A DNA stretch of 30,479 bases from JAFDED01 sp964611635 (GCA_964611635.1 CAZTAS010000058.1:1-30479), one strand, 5' to 3'; shown: positions 16,542 through 24,859, counted from the first letter of the stretch. Notes: a model not told the origin generated them from the sequence alone. Numbers and translations: made by a program.

Positions 16542-16748
16542 GAAAGAAGAACATACTATTTATTATCCGATGCGAAGCTGCATTCCCCCAGTGATTCCCA
16601 CAAAGATTGCATCCTTTGGACAGAACTACTTAAAACACATAAAGGAACTGGGAACAACGGTTTGAGAAAGACTAATTTTTTTGACGAACCATACTGCTCC
16701 AAGTTGCGGGGCATCTTAGTGACAATTTCCATTTTCTACTTCGAAGAA

Positions 16749-16777
16749 GAATCCCCATAGCAAGCTGCGGGGAATTC
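16749..16777. repeat. Imperfect intergenic palindrome
   Basis: GAATCCCC at 16749-16756 pairs with GGGGAATTC at 16769-16777 (one unpaired T), and the centre TAGCAAGCTG can pair further through AGC/GCT. It lies about 40 nt upstream of the UGSC gene start. There is no T run, so a repeat is more likely than a terminator. Confidence 0.5.
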
Positions 16778-16818
16778 TAAATTAAAAGTGAAAATTATCC
16801 AGACTATTGGAGGTGAAA

Positions 16819-18492
16819 ATGACAAGCAAAACTGTAAGCGTACTCAACCCCATCAGCATTATAGAGAGCCGCAAGCTGGAGATTGCGCCCCGGCTATCAG
16901 ACCTAGAAGGCAAGGTTGTGGGCTTGCTGGATAATGGAAAGCCCAATGCAGAGCGGCTGCTGAACGAGATAGCCTGCCTGATTGGGCAACGATATAACCT
17001 GACAGAAGTTGTCCGGAAGAGAAAGAACAGCCAGTCAGGACCGTGCTCTCCTGAGATGTTCGACGATCTCATTCAACGGTGCGACCTCATTATAAACGCC
17101 ATGGGAGACTGAGGGTCCTGCACGTCGTGGAGTATCCACGACTCGGTCCAAGTGGAGGAAAAGGGTGTTCCCACGGCCACCTTCGTGACGCAGGAGTTCT
17201 TCTCATTGGGTCAGATAGAGGCCCGAAACCTAGGAATGCCGTCACTGCCGCTCGTGGAAATACCTCACCCCATGCAGGATCTAAGCCCGGGCCAAGTCCG
17301 GGATGTAGCCGAAAAAGCTGTCGATACTATCATTCAGGTGCTGTGCGGGAATCGAGATAAGCTGTCGGCTGAGTTTTCCGACATGGAAATCCGACAGACC
17401 ACCCGATTTCAGTATAAACAGGTATTCGAGACAGAGGAGGAGCGTGAGGCGATTCAGCTGAAAGAATCGGTGGAGACCATAAATTCCGTCTTTTACAGGA
17501 GGGGATGGACAGATGGCCTTCCCATCATGCCTCCTACTGAAAAGGCAGTGGAGGAGATGCTAAAAGGCGCTGACCCAGATAGTACCATTGCTGTGCTACC
17601 GCCCAAGATGGGAAGGGCAACCCTGAAAAAGATCGCCATCAACACAGTTATGGCGGGATGCGAGCCGGCGGCTTTGCCAGTAGTGTTAGCAGCTGTCCGT
17701 GCAGTGTCGGAGCCGGAGTTTCAGCTAATGTCGATCCAGTGCACCACCCACAACACCTCGGTTCTGCTCATCATCAACGGCCCAGTGGTGCATGAGTTGA
17801 ACATCAACTCAGGGTACAACGTTTTCGGCCCTGGATGGCGCAGCAATGCCACTATCGGCAGAGCCATCCGCATGATCCTGATGAATATTGGCGGGGCCAT
17901 CCCGGGCACCACCGACCGTTCCACCTTTGGGCATCCCGGCAAGTACACCTATTGCATAGCGGAGAACGAGGCGTACAATCCGTGGGAGCCGCTTCATGTG
18001 CACCGGGGCTTCAGACCTGACGAGAGCACAGTCACCGTGGTTGGCGCCGAGGCTCCCTGGGAAATCCACCACCGGGGTATCGCTGCCGCCAGCGCCATAT
18101 TGACCACTGCAGCCGAGACAATGAAGGCAATGGGAACAAACAACGCCTTATTTTCTATGGGAGAGCCCATTTTCATGCTGTGCCCTGAGCATGCCGGGGT
18201 CATTTCCCGTGAAGGATGGTCTCGGCAGGACGTGCAGGAATTCATATTCAACAATGCCCGAAATCCACTGTACAAGCTCCAGATTCGGGAGCCCGGAATG
18301 CCCAGAGCGGATTGGCCCAACTGGCTGCGCGCCGCCGATCCTCTCACCATGATCCCCATCGCGGAAAAGGCGGAGGACATCATGGTCATAGTCGCCGGCG
18401 GCGGTGGCAAACACTCGGCTTTCATTCCAACATTCGGGTATACAAAGGCGGTGACAAAAGCCATTGATACTAAATTGCAGTCAATCGAGTAA
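16819..18492 (+). CDS. UGSC-motif selenoprotein, Sec at in-frame TGA 17110-17112
   Basis: One frame runs from ATG 16819 (GGAGG at 16809-16813) to TAA at 18492, broken only by TGA at codon 98. Residues before it read LIINAMGD and after it GSCTSWSIHDS, giving U-G-S-C, the redox-type motif of the UGSC family of (seleno)proteins known from protein family models. A SECIS-like hairpin follows the TGA. The frame continues coherently through KGVPTATFVTQEF and IPHPMQDLSPGQV, as in that family, to about residue 200. A further 350-residue part (from RRGWTDGLPIMPP) has no function I know; it has Gly-rich loops (HSAFIPTFGY) and cysteines at MAGCEP, SIQCTT, TYCIAE and MLCPEH. The protein is 557 residues, cytoplasmic, with no signal or membrane segments. 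Gene callers would report 16819-17112 and 17152-18492 separately. Reaction unknown; a thiol/selenol reductase-like role is inference. Confidence 0.85.
17110..17149 (+). promoter_or_regulatory. Bacterial SECIS element after the selenocysteine TGA
   Basis: Directly downstream of TGA 17110-17112, GTCGTGG (17124-17130) pairs with CCACGAC (17136-17142), closing a 5-nt loop AGTAT. Below it GGTCC (17114-17118) can pair with GGTCC (17145-17149) except for a central T-T mismatch, across an internal loop. The apical loop has a G at its second position (17132), 19 nt after the TGA. This meets the usual description of bacterial SECIS elements: a small loop with a G among its first two bases, roughly 16-37 nt from the UGA. 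It would be bound by SelB. Confidence 0.75.
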
Positions 18493-18521
18493 AATTCAGC
18501 CGTGATATTATATAACTGGAT

Positions 18522-18550
18522 GTAAGGGCGGGGTTTATCCTCGCCCCTAC
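18522..18550. repeat. GTAGGGGCGAGG-type intergenic palindrome
   Basis: GTAAGGGCGGGG and CCTCGCCCCTAC face each other across a TTTAT loop, forming a strong imperfect hairpin 30 nt after the UGSC gene stop. No T run follows, so it is probably a dispersed palindromic repeat that may also stabilise or end the transcript. The remaining gap up to 18786 has an 8-bp inverted repeat (ATGAGGCC near 18631 with GGCCTCAT near 18690) and no gene. Confidence 0.5.
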
Positions 18551-18786
18551 GTTGGGGAAAAGGAAGAATTCAGATCTCTGGAGAGATTTACATCTGCGCC
18601 TTGAGTTACCGAGACGAACGTAACTTAACAATGAGGCCTTATAAGGAGTGTTGTGGTGTGGTTTGGGACATGGCGGTGAATGCCGCCTTGGCCTCATATA
18701 GCTTTATAGCCGAAACCTGTAACTCTAAGGAATTTTCTCTTTGTACTTGATGCACCTTCCTTAAATTTTCTGCATCAGGCCATTTT

Positions 18787-20196
18787 TCAGATTGAAAATC
18801 GCAGGCAGCTCATCAGGTTGTCAATATTTTTCTCTTTTTCCAGGTTATAGACGATATTAATGCATCTTTCCATCTGCTCTTTGTCCATGTAGTACCCTGC
18901 AAATCGCCGAAACTTGTCATGTATTTCATCGTCATTCATGGGATTGTGCGGATCGCCCCGATGATAGATGATCTCCTTCTGGAGTTGACGTCCGTCCGAG
19001 CAACGTATCTGCACCCTTCCAGAGCTGACCTGCTGATCCATGGCGGGATCCGGCTCGAAGGTAACCTTTTCCACCATCTGTGCCACGCGAGGATCTCCGA
19101 TGATGGCATCTCTGAACTCCTCCAGGCCGCATCGCCTGAAGAGGATAAGGCATGCGGCCACAAATGGGATGCTATGATCCGCGGTCTCCTTGTTGAGAAG
19201 ATAAAAGCGGTTCGGGTCGCTGGTGTGGGCCACCGCCCGGATGCCCGCCTGGATGTGGACCTCCTCGATATCCTCGGGTTTGAGGTCGTGCTCCAGGACC
19301 AGACGATAAACCGCCTCGACGGAGCCTTGTGTTGTGGAATCGGAGCAAAACATCTTGCGCCGGGTCTCCAATATGGCAAAGCGCTCCCAGGGAAGAGACA
19401 GGCTCCGTGCAAAGCCTTCCAGGTCGTAGTCCTTCCCCAGCACCGAGTAGCCCAGGCCCTTTTGTCCCTCAAAGACGCTCCGGGGACCCTGAAAGCCGTT
19501 CTGTGCCCACAGCGCTGCGGTGATTCCCACCATGGTGGCCAGCGGATAGGCGGTGTTCTTGGCCATGGTGTTAGGCTCCACGGGCATGGAGTCCAGGATT
19601 CCCAAGGTTACCATTGTTCCCCCAGTGCCTATGGCAGCAGCAATTTGATCCGATGTTAAGCCCATCATAGGACCTACAATAGCGGGAACCAGGAAGTAGC
19701 CCAAGGTGGAGTGGTGAAACCCCTTCTCGGTGATGGAGGCAGAGTGGACACTGTCACAGAAGCGGGTGCAAAGCTCGTAGGCCAAGACAGTGGAGGCCAG
19801 GATCTGTTTGCCAGTGGCTTTCACCTTCTCCCCTACTGCCATTATGGCGGGGATGTTCTCGCAGGCATGAATGGCTGAGATTCTTTCATTCCCCACCGAG
19901 GTAGCCCGGATGTATGTATCCATCAAGTCCAGGTATCGGGCCATGGTGGCGTTGGCCAGGGAGGCATTAGCGGCGGGGATCTTCTTTCCTGAGCCAAATA
20001 TAGTGGATTCGGGGATGCCCCCTTGTTGAATGGCCCATTGGGTCACGATGCGTGAGGACTCGCCAGCGGCCCCGCCCACCGCGCATGCCAGTGTATCTAT
20101 GATGCAACGCTTGGCCTCCAGAACAGCTTTTTCGGATATGTCCTCGAAGGAGAACTCCAAGGCGGTTTTGGCCAGTTGTTCTGAAATAAATGGCAT
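18787..20196 (-). CDS. MmgE/PrpD family protein
   Basis: The 469-residue protein is a full-length MmgE/PrpD family member: an N-terminal helical domain (FISEQLAKTALEFSFEDI; AKRCIIDTLACAVGG at 29-43) and the characteristic ATMARYLDLMDTY (82-94), then a mixed C-terminal domain from about 270. Known members are 2-methylcitrate dehydratase (PrpD), cis-aconitate decarboxylase and iminodisuccinate epimerase, all handling di- or tricarboxylates in the cytoplasm. PrpD usually reads D-x-N-D where this protein has DLMDTYIRA, so the reaction may not be methylcitrate dehydration. The ATG at 20196 has AAGGAGGGACC in front. It follows dctM by about 50 nt on the same strand, so it is probably the enzyme acting on the TRAP substrate. 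Confidence 0.9.
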   Translation of the reverse strand: MPFISEQLAKTALEFSFEDISEKAVLEAKRCIIDTLACAVGGAAGESSRIVTQWAIQQGGIPESTIFGSGKKIPAANASLANATMARYLDLMDTYIRATSVGNERISAIHACENIPAIMAVGEKVKATGKQILASTVLAYELCTRFCDSVHSASITEKGFHHSTLGYFLVPAIVGPMMGLTSDQIAAAIGTGGTMVTLGILDSMPVEPNTMAKNTAYPLATMVGITAALWAQNGFQGPRSVFEGQKGLGYSVLGKDYDLEGFARSLSLPWERFAILETRRKMFCSDSTTQGSVEAVYRLVLEHDLKPEDIEEVHIQAGIRAVAHTSDPNRFYLLNKETADHSIPFVAACLILFRRCGLEEFRDAIIGDPRVAQMVEKVTFEPDPAMDQQVSSGRVQIRCSDGRQLQKEIIYHRGDPHNPMNDDEIHDKFRRFAGYYMDKEQMERCINIVYNLEKEKNIDNLMSCLRFSI

Positions 20197-20247
20197 GGGT
20201 CCCTCCTTAATGCAAAATAAATGTTCAAATTAAATGATTGATTATTA

Positions 20248-21549
20248 CTATTGATATCCAAGGAGCCTTGGTAAAAATAACACCAGATCCGGAAATATAA
20301 TCAGCAGCAAGATTACCCCTATATCCAGAGCCACATAGGGGAGGGTAATTATCACCAAGCGTTCGAAAGGAACCTTGGCCACCTTAACAAGAGCATACAG
20401 CACCATGCCTATCGGCGGCGTGAGCTGGCCTACCGTGAGAGTTAGAATCATCACGATGCCGAAGTGGACGGGATCAATGCCGAATTGTTGACCCGCCGGA
20501 AGCAGGATAGGGGTGAGGATCAGGGTGGCTGGCGTCTGCATCATGAAGCAGCCTACGACCATCCAGAAGATACAAAAAAGAATAAGCAATATCTTTGGCT
20601 CAGCGGTCAGTGTCATCATGTACGCAGCCAACTTCATGGGGATCTGTCCCCGGATCATGACCGTGCCGAAGACTGTCACGAAGGCCACTATGATCATGAT
20701 TGTGGCGCTGTCTACAAGGCATGCCCGGAACTCGCTGAGCAGCCCGGAAAAATTGTATTCCTTGTAAATGGCGATGCCAAGGATAATGGCATAAATTACA
20801 GCCACAGATGAGGCCTCGGTGGGCGTGAAGACTCCGCTGTAAATGCCCCCCAGAATTATGACTGGTGTCAATAAGGCCAAGAACGCTCTCGCGAATGTCT
20901 TCAGGAGTTCGCCAATTGGAGGTATCGAGCCCGAGGGATAGTTTTTCCTGCGACTCTGATATGCCACGTAAAACATTTGGCTCAGGGCCATCAGGATACC
21001 GGGAACCACTCCCCCCAGGAACAGGGCGGCGATTGATACCTCCCCCACCACTCCGTAAGCCACCATGGCAATACTCGGGGGGATAATGGGCCCAATAAGG
21101 GATGAAGCTGCTGTGACCCCAGCGCTGAACTCCCGGTCGTAACCTTCGTCCAGCATAGCCCGCATCTCGATTACCCCAAGTCCTGCGGCATCGGCAACAG
21201 CCGATCCGGACATGCCGGCAAAAAGCATGCTTGCTAGAATGTTGGCGTGGGCAAGTCCCCCCCTCAGGGGCCTGACCAGACAACTGGTGAAGGTAAACAG
21301 GCGTGTAGTGATCCCGCCGGTGTTCATCAGTCGTCCGGCCAGCAGGAAAAAGGGCACAGCAAGCAAGGTGAAGTTGTTCACACCATAAAAGGATTTCTGG
21401 GCCAGCATTGTGACAGCACGGATATCAAAGAATCCGTCGAAAAAGTATGCGGCAGCGGAAAAGGAGACGATACCGATAGCCCATCCCACGGGGAACCCGG
21501 CCAGAATGGCAAAGATCAAGGCTACTATCAAAAGCGCATAAACCGTCAC
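20248..21549 (-). CDS. dctM: TRAP transporter large permease subunit
   Basis: This 433-residue membrane protein shows the DctM family features: helical segments throughout, FFLLAGRLMNTGGITTRLF near residue 66, LANILASMLFAGMSGSAVADA (residues 101-121, split with H before ANI), and GLIGPIIPPSIAM-like LIGPIIPPSIAMVAYG near 150. A paired segment, GQLTPPIGMVLY, occurs in the second half. It forms the Na+-coupled transport channel that takes the substrate from DctP. The start is GTG at 21549 with AGGAG 6 nt upstream; the neighbouring ATG is followed directly by a stop. dctM is 60 nt downstream of dctQ, and the prpD-like gene follows. Confidence 0.95.
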   Translation of the reverse strand: MTVYALLIVALIFAILAGFPVGWAIGIVSFSAAAYFFDGFFDIRAVTMLAQKSFYGVNNFTLLAVPFFLLAGRLMNTGGITTRLFTFTSCLVRPLRGGLAHANILASMLFAGMSGSAVADAAGLGVIEMRAMLDEGYDREFSAGVTAASSLIGPIIPPSIAMVAYGVVGEVSIAALFLGGVVPGILMALSQMFYVAYQSRRKNYPSGSIPPIGELLKTFARAFLALLTPVIILGGIYSGVFTPTEASSVAVIYAIILGIAIYKEYNFSGLLSEFRACLVDSATIMIIVAFVTVFGTVMIRGQIPMKLAAYMMTLTAEPKILLILFCIFWMVVGCFMMQTPATLILTPILLPAGQQFGIDPVHFGIVMILTLTVGQLTPPIGMVLYALVKVAKVPFERLVIITLPYVALDIGVILLLIIFPDLVLFLPRLLGYQ

Positions 21550-21609
21550 ATTCCACTCCTTTATAGTTTGAGCTGAGAGCTGAAACTTTGAGGGCTTTGA
21601 ATCTTTCTG

Positions 21610-22125
21610 TCAATAATCGGCTTCTGACGATTTCTTTTCACGGATATCTTGTCTCCTGGATTGCTGGCAGAGGGCCAGCGCCACATAAACAATGGTGATC
21701 AGAAGGGTTATCGAGAAACCAAGATACAGATAAGCGGTCCGCATCCAATCCAATGCGGGCATGTAAGAGGTCCATGTGATACGCATCAGGCACAACGCGC
21801 CCCACAGTAAAAACCCGTGGAATATCAGAATGATCCCTAGGAATAAGAGTGCAATTGCAGTGGTCAGGCGCTTCGGAAGGCGACGCAGAATTACGTCAAC
21901 GAAGATGTGCTCCTTTTTGCGCAGCGCGATGGCGGCCCCCAAGAAGCTCACCCAGGTGAAGAGAAGCCGGGCAAACTCCTCAGTCCAGGGAACAGAGATC
22001 TTCAGGGCATATCGAAAGATGACCTGGGCGAAGACCGCGATTATCATGGCAGTAAAACATACCAGGGCCACATTGTCTACTATTAAATTGAAGCGCCTGA
22101 GGTCTGAAGGTTCGTTTCGCGGCAT
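21610..22125 (-). CDS. dctQ: TRAP transporter small permease subunit
   Basis: The 171-residue protein has four membrane segments (about 15-36, 51-68, 85-110 and 128-150), as usual for DctQ. The stretch PWTEEFARLLFTWVSFLGAA (40-59) is the family signature, in which the conserved EE/R and Trp lie in the loop and second helix. It connects with DctM in the inner membrane. The ATG at 22125 is preceded only by a weak purine run, suggesting modest translation. A 12-bp hairpin stands in the gap between dctP and this gene. Confidence 0.93.
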   Translation of the reverse strand: MPRNEPSDLRRFNLIVDNVALVCFTAMIIAVFAQVIFRYALKISVPWTEEFARLLFTWVSFLGAAIALRKKEHIFVDVILRRLPKRLTTAIALLFLGIILIFHGFLLWGALCLMRITWTSYMPALDWMRTAYLYLGFSITLLITIVYVALALCQQSRRQDIREKKSSEADY

Positions 22126-22138
22126 TATGGACTCTAAA

Positions 22139-22183
22139 CCCGGGGAAGGGGTTCGCTCATCCTTAGGATCGCCCTTCCCCGGG
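22139..22183 (-). terminator. Intercistronic hairpin between dctP and dctQ
   Basis: CCCGGGGAAGGG (22139-22150) and CCCTTCCCCGGG (22172-22183) are perfect complements, a 12-bp GC-rich stem with a 21-nt loop. No T run follows in either direction, so it is more likely an mRNA-stabilising or attenuating hairpin for the dctP transcript than a full terminator. It occupies the same position as the hairpin after tctC. Confidence 0.6.
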
Positions 22184-22230
22184 ATACAAGGTATTGAGAT
22201 TAATTATGATTTTATCAGGCAGTGGTGTGC

Positions 22231-23223
22231 TTACTTCGCAAATTTTGCGACGTCATCCAAGATGTTGGGGCGGCAGTTTTTGGCTGCAAACTTGATAACA
22301 ATGGGCCTGGCTTTCTCCATGAAGGCCCTCAAGTCGGGATTACGGATTACGGTTACCCCGTGTTCTTTCTCCATCTTGGTCAGGAGCTCATCGATCTTGC
22401 GAGGAACCTCCTTGTCCAATGGATCGCGAGCATACTTGCGCCATGTATCCATGAAGATCTTCTGATGCTTGGGGCTCAGAGATTTGAAGAAGTCATTGTT
22501 GGCAGTATAAGTGTAATACGACCAGATATGGGCGGTAAGGACGATAAACTTCTGTACTTCGTAAAATTTGGAGGCGAAAATGGTGGTTATGGGGTTTTCC
22601 TGAGCCTCGTATACGCCGGTCTTCAATGCACCGTATAGCTCGGGAAAGGCCATGGGGCCTGGAAGGGCGCCGTAGGCCTTGAAGACCTGGACCCGCAGCG
22701 GGTTGGTGACCCTAATCTTGATCCCCTGCATATCGGATGGTGTTACTACCTTCTTGTTGCATGTCAGGTTTCTTGACCCCCGGGATGCCATGCCCACCAG
22801 CCGGATATTGTACTTCTTTAGGAGTGCCTGGTTGACTTCCTCCCCGATGGGCCCGTCCCAGACGCGCCGGCCGTGAGCTTCGTCCTCATACACGTATTCG
22901 GCTTCCAGGCACTGATACTCCTTCAGGAGATGATGGACGATGACCGGACCAGCCATGTGCACCTGGATCTGGTTCAGGGAAAGTTGCTCCAGGAGTTGCT
23001 TGTCCCCGCCCAGTACGCCCCCGGGCATGAGGTCCATCTGGAGCACACCGCCGGATTCCCTGGCCATGGCCTCGGCCCATCGCTTATTTGCCATCATGCC
23101 CATGTCCCCTGCCGGAAGAGTGCCCGCAATCGTGAACTTGATTGTCTTAGCCGTGCTTTCTGCCGGAATGAGGAGCATCAACCCAAGACAGATCACCATC
23201 AAAAGCTTGACTATTCTTTTCAT
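22231..23223 (-). CDS. dctP: TRAP transporter substrate-binding protein (DctP family)
   Basis: A 330-residue periplasmic binding protein with a signal peptide (MKRIVKLLMVICLGLMLLIP, cleavage probably after AESTAK near 25). It has the family's ligand-binding region: GIKIRV (165-170) carrying the conserved Arg that holds the substrate carboxylate, then MAFPELYGALKTGVYEAQEN, the DctP signature. Such receptors bind dicarboxylates, sialic acid, 2-oxo acids and related acids; the substrate here is not readable. The ATG at 23223 has AAGGAGGG at good distance, a stronger site than those of dctQ and dctM. It heads the operon dctP-dctQ-dctM-prpD-like; a terminator 100 nt upstream isolates it from the MFS gene. 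Confidence 0.95.
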   Translation of the reverse strand: MKRIVKLLMVICLGLMLLIPAESTAKTIKFTIAGTLPAGDMGMMANKRWAEAMARESGGVLQMDLMPGGVLGGDKQLLEQLSLNQIQVHMAGPVIVHHLLKEYQCLEAEYVYEDEAHGRRVWDGPIGEEVNQALLKKYNIRLVGMASRGSRNLTCNKKVVTPSDMQGIKIRVTNPLRVQVFKAYGALPGPMAFPELYGALKTGVYEAQENPITTIFASKFYEVQKFIVLTAHIWSYYTYTANNDFFKSLSPKHQKIFMDTWRKYARDPLDKEVPRKIDELLTKMEKEHGVTVIRNPDLRAFMEKARPIVIKFAAKNCRPNILDDVAKFAK

Positions 23224-23329
23224 TTCTTTCCCTCCTTGTTCGGTTTCGGGTCTTAAGATTGACTCATTGCGAAAGTTGCCCCATGGGTGAAATAAATTCC
23301 AGTCTCATAATCAAATAATTCGCTTGAAC

Positions 23330-23372
23330 AAAAAACCCCATCCTCCCACTATGGGAAAATGGGGGTTTTTTT
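23330..23372. terminator. Bidirectional Rho-independent terminator
   Basis: An A tract plus CCCCAT (23330-23341) pairs with ATGGGGG plus a T tract (23359-23372), with an inner TCCC/GGGA stem closing an ACTAT loop. The A and T runs on the two sides mean it can end transcripts from both directions. It lies between the MFS gene, whose mRNA it should end, and dctP. The gap on both sides (23224-23623) holds no gene; some of it must be the dctP promoter, for which no clear match was found. Confidence 0.8.
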
Positions 23373-23623
23373 GGCCGTCAGATCCATGCTATTCCCCTCA
23401 TACAAGCATGTAAAACAGGGTTAGACTGAAGGCCGAGATACTATTTCAATATTCAATTCAAATGATCAAGCTCCTTATATGGCACAAAAAAAAGATCGAT
23501 GTCAAGATTAATATCAAAAAAATGAAGCCAGAGGACAGAGCCTGGGCAAAAAGGATCAGGTTGCAAGAATCTTTATGATCCTTATTTATCTTTTTTACAA
23601 TCTGATTTCTAAACTGAAATTTT

Positions 23624-24859
23624 TCAACGCGGGGGTTTGGATGCAATAATGAGTGGAATGGAAATCAATGTTATTATCCCGAAAATCACGAATACCATCC
23701 GGTAATCACCGGTGATATCGAAGAATCTGCCTGCTATCACCGGGCCAAGTATAGTGCCTATTGTCCAAATTCCGTAAAGGAGCCCTAGGATTGAGCCGAA
23801 AGCAACTGTGCCAAAGCATTCAGCCTGGATGGTAAATCTTACCGGCATCATTCCGCCGTATCCCACACTGAAGATCACTATGAAGGGAATAACCTGCCAC
23901 AGTGCATGAATGTTGGCGAATAACAAAAGACCAATGCTTTGACATACCAGGGCGATGGACATAATGAGTCGATTGTTGAACCGATCGGACATCCAGCCGA
24001 AACCCACCCTCCCCAAACCGCTGATGAGAACGGTCCCTGTGACCACAAAGGCGGCCGATTCCACCGGTATCCCGGCTTTCAACAGAAATGGCATCTCATG
24101 GACGAATAGAGCCGCTGTACACATCATCGGTATGATCAGAGCAATAGCGAAAAGCCAAAAACACTTAGTTTTTATAGCCTCACGGAAAGTAAATTCTCCT
24201 TCAGTAATCCCGGGTCTGCAAACTTCAGCCTCATCGGATTGGGACAGCGAATTATTTTCCAAAGAATCTCCGTCGGGAAGAAGCCCATACTGCTCAGGCC
24301 GCCACCGGATCACCATGGCCAGCGGCAGGCCGATTATCCACATTCCCAGCCCGGCCGCAACGGAGGCCGTCCGCCATCCCCAGGTGGTAATAATCCAGGC
24401 TAATACCGGAACCAGGAATCCGCAGAGGCTGATGCCACCAGTATAAATGCCCAGTGCAATCCCGCGTTTCTTTGCGAACCAGTTTGCCGCGGTATATGTT
24501 CCCACCAAGGAGAATCCGAGACTGGTGCCAAATGCGATGAAGAGAAAAACGGCATAGAAACTCGCCAGAGAATTGATGCGGCTCAACAGAATGAATCCCA
24601 GCCCCACCACGATAACGGCTACCGTCATCATTTTTCTTGGCCCCCACCGATCAAGCAAAAACCCCACTATGGGAGCCGCCAGCCCGCCTTCCAGTCGATA
24701 TAGTCCGAAAGCAAATGAAGTGGCCGCTCTGGACCAGCCGAATTCCTGAATCAATGGATTGAAAAAGGCGGTGAACCCGTAAAAAAGAATTCCAGCATTA
24801 TAAGTTGTAATCGCTGAGCAGGCCAGTACAATCCACCATCCATAATAAATAGAGGCCAC
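23624..24859 (-). CDS. MFS transporter, monocarboxylate/oxalate-carrier-like
   Basis: This 411-residue twelve-helix MFS protein resembles the 12613-13935 carrier in plan. It begins YYGWWIVLACSAITTY, followed by FFNPLIQEFGWSRAATSFAF, the helix 1-2 pattern of OFA/MCT-type permeases, and GFLLDRWGPRKM in the helix 2-3 loop. A hydrophilic central loop runs from about 195 to 220 (GDSLENNSLSQSDEAE). The second-half loop is GWMSDRFNNRL. The start is GTG at 24859, preceded by GGAGGG. It stands upstream of the TRAP operon but behind its own terminator, so it is probably a separate transcript. It may exchange a carboxylate; the substrate is unknown. Confidence 0.87.
   Translation of the reverse strand: MASIYYGWWIVLACSAITTYNAGILFYGFTAFFNPLIQEFGWSRAATSFAFGLYRLEGGLAAPIVGFLLDRWGPRKMMTVAVIVVGLGFILLSRINSLASFYAVFLFIAFGTSLGFSLVGTYTAANWFAKKRGIALGIYTGGISLCGFLVPVLAWIITTWGWRTASVAAGLGMWIIGLPLAMVIRWRPEQYGLLPDGDSLENNSLSQSDEAEVCRPGITEGEFTFREAIKTKCFWLFAIALIIPMMCTAALFVHEMPFLLKAGIPVESAAFVVTGTVLISGLGRVGFGWMSDRFNNRLIMSIALVCQSIGLLLFANIHALWQVIPFIVIFSVGYGGMMPVRFTIQAECFGTVAFGSILGLLYGIWTIGTILGPVIAGRFFDITGDYRMVFVIFGIITLISIPLIIASKPPR

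Larger units (their letters stand above)
16413..16818. other. 406-nt gap with a possible small ORF and palindromes
   Basis: This gap between the RraA-type and UGSC genes contains a possible 34-codon frame (16437-16541), a near-perfect palindrome (16749-16777) and looser relatives of that palindrome: GAAGCTGCATTCCCCC near 16573 and AAGTTGCGGGGCATC near 16701. The rest shows nothing I can interpret. Confidence 0.4.

Noticed and set aside
17110..17112. TGA as a plain nonsense mutation or gene end
   Set aside because: The codons around it give the conserved U-G-S-C motif, the same frame stays open for 460 more codons, and a SECIS-like hairpin follows at the right distance. A random stop would not be expected to fall exactly on this residue.
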